Under the pieces are notes generated by a model. The model ran no database searches and had not been told where the DNA came from. It was given only the letters and a program-made list of their open reading frames with translations. The position numbers were made by a program, and so were the translations under genes. DNA of 10,937 bases, taken from the NCBI GenBank assembly GCA_012797825.1, contig JAAZOI010000294.1, positions 1 through 10,937 on the forward strand. Reading direction: 5' to 3'. Of this stretch, positions 1 to 6,196 are shown in pieces. The DNA comes from Eubacteriaceae bacterium. Its GTDB lineage: Bacteria; Bacillota; Clostridia; Eubacteriales; UBA1433. Each line of letters opens with the position of its first letter. The first letter of the stretch is position 1.

Positions 1-471
1 GCGCCATACTGGGAAGCCAAAGCCAAAGGAATGTTTTTTAATCTGTCTTTGGGAACAAAAAGGGAAGATATGTGCAGAGCCATTCTTGAAGGTATATCAA
101 TAGAAATACTTGATAATTTGGCGCTGTTTGAAAAAAATATAGGAAAGCTTAGTAAAATAAGCGTTGCGGGCGGAATGACTAAATCCAATCTTTTCGCGCA
201 AATTCAGGCGGATGCTTTCGATATGCCCGTTGTGCGGTATCAGAACAGCGAGGCAACGTCTCTCGGCGCGGCAATTATTGCAATGACAACACTTTCCGAG
301 TTTGACAGCGCGGAAAAAGCGGCTGTGAGTATTTTGGAAAAACGTCCCGAAATATTTTATCCCGTTAAGAATAAAACGGAAGTTTACAAAAAACTGCTTG
401 ACAGGAAAAGAAGCCTGTTTTACGCGTTGAAAAGCGCGGATATCTACGATATTTTTATGGAATCGGTATAG
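1..471 (+). CDS. FGGY-family carbohydrate kinase, C-terminal part (5' end outside window)
   Basis: The frame is open from base 1 and reads APYWEAKAKG before the first Met at 31, so the gene enters from the left and only about the last 156 residues are present. They match the FGGY kinase C-terminal domain, an actin-like ATPase fold that phosphorylates sugars or polyols in the cytoplasm. Visible family motifs are LGTKREDMCRAILEGISIE, the glycine-rich AGGMTKSNLFAQIQAD (nt about 166-213), and SEATSLGAAIIAM, which close the nucleotide site. The gene stops at TAG (469-471), 11 bp before the next gene's ATG, so the two are probably co-transcribed. The substrate (xylulose, ribulose or another sugar) cannot be told, because the N-terminal substrate domain is missing. 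The family call is firm. Confidence 0.9.
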   Translation, partial: APYWEAKAKGMFFNLSLGTKREDMCRAILEGISIEILDNLALFEKNIGKLSKISVAGGMTKSNLFAQIQADAFDMPVVRYQNSEATSLGAAIIAMTTLSEFDSAEKAAVSILEKRPEIFYPVKNKTEVYKKLLDRKRSLFYALKSADIYDIFMESV

Positions 472-482
472 AGGAGATTTAT

Positions 483-1007
483 ATGATACTTCCCGAAATT
501 CGTGACAGTAGATTTATCACAATCCGCCGCGGCGGCATGCTTACGGATGAAGACCATCATCTGCTTGCAATTTGGGCTGCGGAGTGCGCACAGCATGTAC
601 TGCATTATTTTGAAGAGATTCGCCCGGGTGACAACCGTCCCCGCCAAGCTATTGAATTAACGCATGACTGGGTTAACCGTAAGGTTACAATGAAACAGGC
701 TCGCAACTCTGCCGGAGAAGCGCAGGACGCGGCAAGGGAAGTAAGAGAAATATCATCAGCAGCGAGATTTGCCGCTCTTTCAGCAGGTCAAGCAGCGGCA
801 GTGGCTCATGTCGCCGCACACGAACTTGGTGCGGCCGCCTATGCGATAAGAGCCGTTATGGCTAAATGCTCTGAAGATGAAAAGGAAACGGCAAGGCATA
901 AAGAGTGTTTATGGCAAAGGCAGAAATTACCGCAAGAAATCCGCGAACTCGTGCTTGACGATCAGAGACTGCGAAATGATATCTGCTGGTTTGTGTTTGA
1001 TAAATAA
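483..1007 (+). CDS. Putative immunity protein (Imm-5-like family)
   Basis: This 174-residue soluble, mostly helical protein starts at an ATG 5 nt after an AGGAGA ribosome binding site (472-477). It carries the layout I recognise from proteins labelled 'putative immunity protein' (Imm-5-like). That layout is an RRGGMLTDEDHHLLAIWAAE opening, an RPRQAIELTHDWVNRKV segment near residues 53-69, an alanine-rich helical core, and AHELGAAAYAIRAV near residues 112-125. There is no signal peptide or membrane segment. The family name comes from association with polymorphic toxin loci, but no toxin is visible on either side, so its role here is unknown. The coding sequence looks clearly richer in G+C (one 60-base stretch is about two thirds G+C) than neighbouring genes, partly because of its alanines. 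It is likely co-transcribed with the sugar kinase and followed by a hairpin terminator. Confidence 0.75.
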   Translation: MILPEIRDSRFITIRRGGMLTDEDHHLLAIWAAECAQHVLHYFEEIRPGDNRPRQAIELTHDWVNRKVTMKQARNSAGEAQDAAREVREISSAARFAALSAGQAAAVAHVAAHELGAAAYAIRAVMAKCSEDEKETARHKECLWQRQKLPQEIRELVLDDQRLRNDICWFVFDK

Positions 1008-1030
1008 TCTAAGAAAAACGGATATATAAT

Positions 1031-1061
1031 AACAGACTATGAAGCTATGTCATAGTCTGTT
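1031..1061 (+). terminator. Hairpin terminator between convergent genes
   Basis: A perfect 12-bp inverted repeat, AACAGACTATGA / TCATAGTCTGTT, surrounds a 7-base loop and is followed by TGTTTAG. It lies 23 bp after the immunity gene stop and about 50 bp from the end of the opposing hydrolase. The T-tract is weak on the plus strand. On the minus strand the hairpin is followed by ATTATATATCCGTTTTTC, so it may act in both directions. Confidence 0.7.
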
Positions 1062-1111
1062 TGTTTAGCAGATTAATTTAAGGCAAATTGAGTATATTGC
1101 AAGTGTTTTGA

Positions 1112-1861
1112 TTACAATCTGTTAAAGAATTCAAGCGTTTTTTCAAAAGGCTCATAGCGGTATTCGTTTATTATAAACGCGTGATCGCCTTTATCGAGCA
1201 TAAGCAGTTGTTTGTCTTTAGAGCTGATATTATTATATAAGTATTCGGAGCTTTCGGGATATACGACGCTGTCGTCAAGCGCGTGCACAAGCAGAGCGGG
1301 CGAGCTTATCTTTTTTGCCAGATTATTTTTCATAAATTCTTCGCCCATTATTTTAATGTTCTTATAAAAGCTTACTGGGATTTTTGTGTAATGCACGTGG
1401 TATTATGAGAAAATGCCGGCTTTGCCGTCCATTGAACGATAAACGTAATTTGCATCGTCTCCTCCAGCAAGTCCCAGTCCTGTAGGAACAGTATCACCTT
1501 TAGCCATAAGACCTGCGGCGTATGTAGCAAAACCGTCAAGTTCGGGATGCGCGCTTGCGAGATATACTGTGGTAAGACCTCCCAAAGACAGTCCCGCAAC
1601 GAATACTTTATCATAATTTACTGATTTTACTTTCATATAGTCATCTTCAGCCTTTTTTACAAAGCCAGTCCAGTTTGTTTTTTCAAGGTCTTCATAAGTT
1701 GTGCCGTGGCCTGCAAGGTTAAAGCCGTACACGGTATAGCCGTGGCAGTTTAAGTAGTTGGCAAGTGGGCGCATATAGGCAGAACCTGCGGTAGCGCCGT
1801 GAAGCAGCATTACGGCTTTATTGTTCCAGCCGTTAAAGACGTATTCTTTATTCCGAAGCAT
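1112..1861 (-). pseudogene. Alpha/beta hydrolase (Est30-like carboxylesterase), interrupted by in-frame TAA
   Basis: Read through one stop, the frame gives about 249 codons, the usual length of Est30-type monoacylglycerol lipase/carboxylesterases. Features run in the expected order: oxyanion HGATAG (residues 21-26), nucleophile elbow GLSLGG with Ser92, then LVHALDDSVV with a probable catalytic Asp197, and KGDHAFI with His227. Codon 153 is TAA (1403-1405). The frame does not shift: the downstream half continues in the same frame as IPVSFYKNIKIMGEEF and ends in FNRL-stop. The truncated 152-residue product would have the serine but neither the acid nor the histidine, so it should be inactive. 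The start at 1861 has a strong AGGAGGT site (1867-1873). An internal GTG just after the stop has no convincing ribosome site. The gene may be recently inactivated, or the stop may be a sequence error. Confidence 0.8.
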
Positions 1862-1888
1862 AATATACCTCCTAGTATTTGTAATTTT

Positions 1889-1916
1889 ATGATATCACTT
1901 TTATAAAAATAATCAA
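1889..1916 (-). promoter_or_regulatory. Candidate sigma-A promoter of the hydrolase gene
   Basis: On the minus strand TTGATT (1911-1916) and TATCAT (1889-1894) are separated by 16 bp, ending about 28 bp upstream of the hydrolase ATG and just before its AGGAGGT site. Each box is one or two bases from consensus. This is inferred from sequence only. Confidence 0.5.
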
Positions 1917-1963
1917 TCGGCATTTAATATACTGAATAAATTAATCAAATAATAAAAAAACGC

Positions 1964-1994
1964 TTGACTTGGAGCTGGCTCTAAGTGTTAATCT
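1964..1994 (+). promoter_or_regulatory. MerR-type promoter/operator with 19-bp spacer
   Basis: A -35 box TTGACT (1964-1969) and a -10 box TAATCT (1989-1994) are 19 bp apart, the overlong spacing that MerR-family activators correct by distorting DNA. The spacer contains CTTGGAG-N4-CTCTAAG (1968-1985), a 7-4-7 inverted repeat with one mismatch; extended, it is ACTTGGAGC-TG-GCTCTAAGT (1967-1986). This resembles the 7-4-7 repeat CTTAAAG-N4-CTTTAAG described for AdhR of Bacillus subtilis. The operon downstream encodes an AdhR-like regulator, so autoregulation is likely. A perfect TATAAT at 1999-2004 is too far from this -35 box to pair with it. Confidence 0.85.
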
Positions 1995-2033
1995 GTTATA
2001 TAATAAATTCAATATATGAAAGGCGGAATAAAT

Positions 2034-3161
2034 ATGGATAAAAAATTAGGATTCGGTTACATGAGGCTGCCGCTGATTGACGCGAAAGACCAGACTTCAT
2101 TTGACACGGTAACTTTAAATAAAATGGTGGATACTTTTTTAGAAAGAGGCTTTACTTATTTTGACACCGCGTATGTATACCACGCTTTTCAAAGCGAAGT
2201 TGCGATGAGGGAGTCGCTTGTTAAAAGACATAAAAGAGAAGACTTTACAATTGCGACAAAACTTCCGCCCCGAATTGTAAAACAAGAATCCGACCAGGAA
2301 GAAATATTTAATGAGCAGCTTGTTAAATTAGGAGTTGACTATATAGACTATTATCTTGTTCACAATATAGGCATAAGCTCGTACAAACAGGCTTGCCAGT
2401 TTGATACGTTTGGTTTTGTTGCCGAGAAAAAAAGACAAGGTAAAGTAAAGTTTATGGGAATGTCTTTTCACGATACGCCCGAGCTTTTGGAACAGGTTCT
2501 CACAGAACATCCCGAACTTGATTTTGTGCAATTGCAGATAAATTACATTGACTGGGACAACCCCAATATACAATCGAGAAAATGTTACGAAATAGCAAGA
2601 GCTCACAATCTGCCCATAATGGTTATGGAGCCAGTAAAAGGCGGCGTGCTTGCCAAAGTGCCGAAAAAAGCGGAAGAGTTATTCAAAGCATATAACCCCG
2701 ACGCTTCAATATCATCATGGGCGGTAAGATTCGCCGCAAGTCTTGAAGGCGTTAAAGTTGTTCTTTCCGGCATGAGCTCTTATGAGCAATTGCTTGACAA
2801 CACGTCTTATATGGGCGATTTCAAACCATTAAACGAAGAAGAATATAAAATAATAGATAAAGTTGTGGATATTATAAACGAAGAAAAAGCGATAGCTTGC
2901 ACAATGTGCAGATACTGCGAAGCGGGATGTCCCGTAAATATCGCGATACCCGATTATTTTTCATTATACAACAGCGCGAAAAGGGGAGTATCAAGCCAGT
3001 TTGTGTATTATTTGAATATCGCGGAAAACAGAGGCAAAGCAAAAGACTGCTTAGAATGCGGCCAGTGCGAAAAAGCGTGTCCGCAGCATCTGAAAATAAC
3101 AGAGCATCTAAAAGATGTATCAAAGCAGTTTGACAATTCCGCTCTGCCCGCTAGAAAATAA
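2034..3161 (+). CDS. Aldo/keto reductase with C-terminal 2x[4Fe-4S] domain (copy 1)
   Basis: This 375-residue cytoplasmic oxidoreductase joins an AKR barrel (about residues 1-285) to a ferredoxin-like tail. The AKR catalytic tetrad is visible as Asp44 and Tyr49 (FDTAYVYH), Lys76 (TIATKLPP) and His110 (YYLVHN). Two CxxCxxCxxxCP motifs follow, at Cys289/292/295/299 and Cys339/342/345/349, enough for two 4Fe-4S clusters. Such fusions are common in anaerobes; reducing a carbonyl with electrons from NAD(P)H or ferredoxin is the plausible reaction, but the substrate is unknown. I chose ATG 2034 over the in-frame ATG at 2016. It has AAAGGCGG (2019-2026) 7 nt upstream, and the protein then starts MDKKLGFG like its paralogue. 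It is the first gene of the MerR-controlled operon. Confidence 0.92.
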   Translation: MDKKLGFGYMRLPLIDAKDQTSFDTVTLNKMVDTFLERGFTYFDTAYVYHAFQSEVAMRESLVKRHKREDFTIATKLPPRIVKQESDQEEIFNEQLVKLGVDYIDYYLVHNIGISSYKQACQFDTFGFVAEKKRQGKVKFMGMSFHDTPELLEQVLTEHPELDFVQLQINYIDWDNPNIQSRKCYEIARAHNLPIMVMEPVKGGVLAKVPKKAEELFKAYNPDASISSWAVRFAASLEGVKVVLSGMSSYEQLLDNTSYMGDFKPLNEEEYKIIDKVVDIINEEKAIACTMCRYCEAGCPVNIAIPDYFSLYNSAKRGVSSQFVYYLNIAENRGKAKDCLECGQCEKACPQHLKITEHLKDVSKQFDNSALPARK

Positions 3162-3183
3162 ATTAATATAAGGAAGAAATATA

Positions 3184-4302
3184 ATGGAAGCAAAAAAATT
3201 AGGATTCGGCTGCATGAGGCTGCCGCTTACCGATCAGAGAAATGTAAAGAGTATTGATACGGATACTCTTAATAAAATGGTAGATTTGTTTATAGAAAAA
3301 GGTTTTACTTATTTTGATACGGCGTATATGTACCACGCGTATAAAAGCGAAACAGCGGCAAGAGAGGCTTTGGTAAAACGCCATAAGAGGGATAGTTTCA
3401 CGCTTGCCACAAAACTTCCTACAATGTTTTTAGAAAAAAAAGAGGATATGGAAAGAATATTTAATGAGCAGCTGATAAAATGCGGAGTTGAATATTTTGA
3501 TTACTACCTGCTTCATGATCTAAACACACATAATTACAGCACAGCTCAAAGGCTTGACTGTTTTTCATTTGTGATGCAAAAGAAAAAAGAAGGCAAAATA
3601 AAGCATATAGGATTTTCCGTGCATGACAGCGCAGAACATTTGGACGAAATATTAACCGCTCATCCCCAAATGGAATTCGTACAGATACAGCTGAATTATC
3701 TTGACTGGGACAATAAAGACATTCAGTCGGGCAAATGCTATGATATCGCTAAAAAGCATAACAAACCCGTTATAGTAATGGAACCCGTAAAAGGCGGCAC
3801 GCTCGCAAATGTACCGAGTGAAGTTGAAAAACTGTTTAAAGCTTATCATCCCGACATGAGCGCGGCGTCTTGGGCTATAAGGTTTGCCGCAAGCCATGAC
3901 AATGTTATGATTGTGCTTTCGGGCATGAGCGACCTTGAGCAAATGAAAGATAATATTTCATATATGCAAGATTTCAAGCCTTTTAACTATGAAGAATATG
4001 AAATAGTCGCAAAAGCAGTGGATATTATAAACTCAACAATAGCGATACCGTGCACGGCTTGTGAATACTGCACGGAAAAGTGCCCGCAAAATATAGCAAT
4101 TCCTAAATATTTCGCGCTTTATAATGCCGAAAAAAACTCGCTTAACAAATTGTTCTCAACACAAGGCATATATTATAGCAATTATATTAAAACTCACGGC
4201 AAAGCAAGCGATTGCATACAGTGCGGACAATGCGAGCAAGCCTGCCCTCAGCATATAAAAATCACTCAGCGGCTAAAAGACGTCGCGGAAGTTTTTGAAT
4301 AA
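3184..4302 (+). CDS. Aldo/keto reductase with C-terminal 2x[4Fe-4S] domain (copy 2)
   Basis: This 372-residue protein is colinear with the preceding gene from start to near its end and clearly arose by tandem duplication. The tetrad is Asp45, Tyr50, Lys77 and His111 (YYLLHD), and the cluster motifs are Cys290/293/296/300 and Cys344/347/350/354. The segment between the two cysteine motifs is about four residues longer than in copy 1, and the loop after the catalytic lysine (TMFLEKKED) also differs. All active-site and cluster residues are kept in both copies, so neither looks decayed, and they may differ in substrate. The start has AGGAAG (3171-3176) 7 nt upstream and lies 22 bp after copy 1, so they are co-transcribed. 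Confidence 0.92.
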   Translation: MEAKKLGFGCMRLPLTDQRNVKSIDTDTLNKMVDLFIEKGFTYFDTAYMYHAYKSETAAREALVKRHKRDSFTLATKLPTMFLEKKEDMERIFNEQLIKCGVEYFDYYLLHDLNTHNYSTAQRLDCFSFVMQKKKEGKIKHIGFSVHDSAEHLDEILTAHPQMEFVQIQLNYLDWDNKDIQSGKCYDIAKKHNKPVIVMEPVKGGTLANVPSEVEKLFKAYHPDMSAASWAIRFAASHDNVMIVLSGMSDLEQMKDNISYMQDFKPFNYEEYEIVAKAVDIINSTIAIPCTACEYCTEKCPQNIAIPKYFALYNAEKNSLNKLFSTQGIYYSNYIKTHGKASDCIQCGQCEQACPQHIKITQRLKDVAEVFE

Positions 4303-4318
4303 TAAGGGGATATGAAAA

Positions 4319-4696
4319 ATGACTATCGCGCAGGTTAGCAAAAAATACGATATAACACAGGATACGCTTAGATATTACGAACGCATAGGGCTTATACCCG
4401 CTGTGGGAAGAAACAAAAGCGGCATTAGAAATTACTCGGAAGAAGACTGCAGATGGGTTGAGTTTATAAAATGCATGAGAAGCGCGGGACTTGCAATAGA
4501 AGCGCTTATTGAGTATGTCGCATTATTTAAGCAGGGCGACAGCACAATAAACGAGCGAAAAGAGCTATTAATCGAGCAGAGAAGACAGCTTTTAAATAAA
4601 TTGGAAGATATGAAAGAAACGCTGTCAAGGCTTGACAGAAAAATTGAAAGCTACGAACAATGCGTAGTGAAAAAAGAAAAACAGTTAATTGGATAG
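4319..4696 (+). CDS. MerR-family regulator, AdhR/NmlR-like
   Basis: This 125-residue DNA-binding protein has an N-terminal MerR winged helix-turn-helix (TIAQVSKKYDITQDTLRYYERIGLIP, residues 2-27, and GIRNYSEED) and a C-terminal coiled coil (about residues 78-120) for dimerisation. By memory it is very close to B. subtilis AdhR throughout. Cys52 in FIKCMRSAGL sits at the position of AdhR's conserved Cys52, proposed to sense reactive carbonyls and thiol stress. Cys44 and Cys115 are further thiols. There is no C-terminal metal-binding cysteine pair, which argues against a metal sensor. AAGGGGA (4304-4310) lies 8 nt before the ATG, and the gene is 16 bp behind the reductases. It probably acts on the 19-bp-spacer promoter at 1964-1994. 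Confidence 0.9.
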   Translation: MTIAQVSKKYDITQDTLRYYERIGLIPAVGRNKSGIRNYSEEDCRWVEFIKCMRSAGLAIEALIEYVALFKQGDSTINERKELLIEQRRQLLNKLEDMKETLSRLDRKIESYEQCVVKKEKQLIG

Positions 4697-4708
4697 AGGT
4701 TTATCGTT

Positions 4709-5248
4709 ATGAGCAATAAAATACTTATATTAAACGCAAGCCCGAGAATTGGCGGCAACTGCGATGCTTTATGCGATGAGTTTATACGCGGTGCGGCAGA
4801 TGCGGGCAATAATACGGAAAAAATAAATTTGCGGGATAAGAACATTAATTATTGCATAGGCTGTCTGGTATGCCAGGAAAGCGGCGGCGTATGCGCGCAT
4901 AATGACGATATGAGTGAGATACTTGATAAAATGATTGATGCTGATGTCATTGTTCTTGCAACGCCAGTATATTTTTATTCTATGTGCGCGCAGTTAAAAA
5001 CGCTTATTGACAGAACGTTCGCCAAATATACGAAAATAAGAAATAAAAAGTTCTATCTTCTGTCAACAGCGGGGGATACGGATGATGCCGCGTTTGACGG
5101 AACAATACAGGGGTTTAGGAATTTTCTGTATTGCCTTCCCGGTGCGGAAGAAGCGGGTATTATTTTAGCCGGGGGAGTATACGGAATAGGAGAGATAAAA
5201 AATCATAAGGCTTTAGAGCAGGCTTATAGAGCTGGAAAAAACATATAA
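4709..5248 (+). CDS. Flavodoxin-family NAD(P)H-dependent oxidoreductase with ISF-type cysteine motif
   Basis: This 179-residue cytoplasmic flavoprotein has the NADPH-dependent FMN reductase fold. An FMN phosphate loop NASPRIGGN (residues 9-17) and a second FMN-binding segment TPVYFYSMCAQLKTLIDR are visible. Between them are Cys49, Cys52, Cys55 and Cys62 (CIGCLVC, then six residues and Cys), a CX2CX2CX6C cluster. This fits the compact cysteine motif of iron-sulfur flavoproteins, so a 4Fe-4S cluster beside FMN is plausible, although many relatives carry similar cysteines without proven clusters. It is the last gene of the MerR operon, 12 bp after the regulator, and could pass electrons to or from the ferredoxin-bearing reductases. 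That partnership is inference. Confidence 0.88.
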   Translation: MSNKILILNASPRIGGNCDALCDEFIRGAADAGNNTEKINLRDKNINYCIGCLVCQESGGVCAHNDDMSEILDKMIDADVIVLATPVYFYSMCAQLKTLIDRTFAKYTKIRNKKFYLLSTAGDTDDAAFDGTIQGFRNFLYCLPGAEEAGIILAGGVYGIGEIKNHKALEQAYRAGKNI

Positions 5249-5252
5249 AATT

Positions 5253-5282
5253 AAACCGCGCGGTAATAGAGCGGTTTTTTTT
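5253..5282 (+). terminator. Rho-independent terminator of the reductase operon
   Basis: AAACCGC (5253-5259) pairs with GCGGTTT (5271-5277) across an 11-base loop, followed at once by a run of T to 5282. It begins 4 bp after the flavoprotein stop codon. The opposite strand continues as GCGGTTTAATTTTAT, so it may also serve the convergent gene ending at 5317. Confidence 0.85.
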
Positions 5283-5316
5283 GCTATAAATTATATAAAT
5301 AAGTGCAAATGAGTAG

Positions 5317-5838
5317 TTAAAGGTTAATAATAGTGGGGCTTTGGTCGCCTGTGGGGATATGCGTTTCAAAGTATTTAAAGTAGTCAAACTGTTTCAGAGC
5401 GTATTTATTGAAGTTTTCTCTTACTCTATCACTAGAACTAATTTTCAACTCAATCTCAATGTCTCTGTTATTTTCGACATAATAGAATTTAATATAATTA
5501 TCCTTTACAATTCTATATGATTGAAAATAATTATGAGGAATATTAACGCGTATGAGTGGCTCATCTATGGTTACAACAGAGAGTTCTTTATCGTAAAGAA
5601 GGAGATAACATTGTTTGCGTTCAAAGGGAAAGTTTTTCAACGCTCCTTTACCTTCGTATTGTATCCATATTCTCAGTGCACCTAATGGATGATATTGTTC
5701 CATTACTTTTAGGTAAAGCTTTTTCGCTTTTCTTTTAGGTTTTATAATAACAGGGAAGAAATAACCGAATATTATGATAGCGGTAATGCCCCATGAACCA
5801 ATTATTACAACTAATTTACTAAGTAAGTCCCAATCCAT
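5317..5838 (-). CDS. Hypothetical membrane-anchored protein
   Basis: I do not recognise this 173-residue protein. It has one hydrophobic segment near the N-terminus (about residues 9-32, VVIIGSWGITAIIIFGYFFP) followed by a very basic patch KPKRKAKK. That predicts a single anchor with the bulk of the protein in the cytoplasm. The remainder is soluble, rich in aromatic and charged residues and apparently beta-rich (RKQCYLLLYDKELSVVTIDE and YIKFYYVENNRDIEIEL), possibly a small PH-like or other beta domain, but no motif is decisive. The start has GTGAGG about 8 nt upstream and a near-consensus promoter at 5875-5903. It stands alone, convergent with the reductase operon. The clear promoter and ribosome site support a real gene. 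Confidence 0.7.
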   Translation of the reverse strand: MDWDLLSKLVVIIGSWGITAIIIFGYFFPVIIKPKRKAKKLYLKVMEQYHPLGALRIWIQYEGKGALKNFPFERKQCYLLLYDKELSVVTIDEPLIRVNIPHNYFQSYRIVKDNYIKFYYVENNRDIEIELKISSSDRVRENFNKYALKQFDYFKYFETHIPTGDQSPTIINL

Positions 5839-5874
5839 AAATACGCCTCACTTTAATTAAATAATTACAAAATG

Positions 5875-5903
5875 ATTATACAAAAAAAACAATTGGTTTT
5901 CAA
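5875..5903 (-). promoter_or_regulatory. Near-consensus sigma-A promoter of the membrane-anchored protein gene
   Basis: On the minus strand TTGAAA (5898-5903) and a perfect TATAAT (5875-5880) lie 17 bp apart, with a run of eight T in the spacer next to the -10 box. It ends 36 bp upstream of the ATG at 5838. Confidence 0.7.
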
Positions 5904-6069
5904 CAGCAGGAAGTAACCTTTCTTAATTACCAATTTAAAATAAATTATATTAAATAATCTGCCGAGTTCGACAAATATCTTATCGCCGATTAATTATATT
6001 ATATATAAATCCGTTAATAATCATGGCCTTTTCCATGTTCTTCTTGTGAAATATTCAGTTTGCCGCCTT

Positions 6070-6100
6070 TGCATTTATGCCGCGTAAGCGGCATTTTGCA
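6070..6100. other. Stem-loop with GTAA tetraloop
   Basis: ATGCCGC (6077-6083) and GCGGCAT (6088-6094) form a perfect 7-bp GC-rich stem around the GNRA-type loop GTAA. TGCA/TGCA arms (6070-6073, 6097-6100) extend it past a small internal loop, and TTTTAT follows. It lies about 100 bp upstream of the stress-protein ATG, before that gene's candidate promoter. It could end an upstream transcript or be an RNA element, but the T-tract is poor and the function is unknown. Confidence 0.4.
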
Positions 6101-6128
6101 TTTTATAAAGATAATTCCATAAAAAGTA

Positions 6129-6157
6129 TTGAAATAATAAAGAAATATAATTATCAT
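6129..6157 (+). promoter_or_regulatory. Candidate promoter of the universal stress protein gene
   Basis: TTGAAA (6129-6134) and TATCAT (6152-6157) are 17 bp apart, about 40 bp upstream of the ATG. The region is so AT-rich that other pairings, for example TATACT at 6162-6167, are possible. Confidence 0.4.
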
Positions 6158-6196
6158 ATTTATATACTGATTTAATTATAAAGGAGGTATAAACAT

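Larger units (their letters stand above)
5839..6196. other. 358-bp AT-rich intergenic stretch between divergent genes
   Basis: It contains the promoter of the left gene (5875-5903), a candidate promoter for the right gene (6129-6157), a short hairpin (6070-6100) and the full AAGGAGGT ribosome site (6181-6188) of the stress-protein gene. The middle (about 5905-6010) is very AT-rich and I see nothing definable in it. A 26-codon minus-strand frame (6014-6094) ends in a hydrophilic His/Lys-rich stretch, but it has no ribosome binding site and is not called as a gene. Confidence 0.6.

Noticed and set aside
1372..1614. Alternative minus-strand frame across the hydrolase stop, suggesting a frameshift
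   Set aside because: Upstream and downstream homologous parts are in the same frame, so the lesion is a substitution-type stop, not a frameshift.
2016..2033. Upstream in-frame ATG for the first aldo/keto reductase
   Set aside because: It would put the AAAGGCGG site inside the coding region and add six residues absent from the paralogue; ATG 2034 has the correct spacing.
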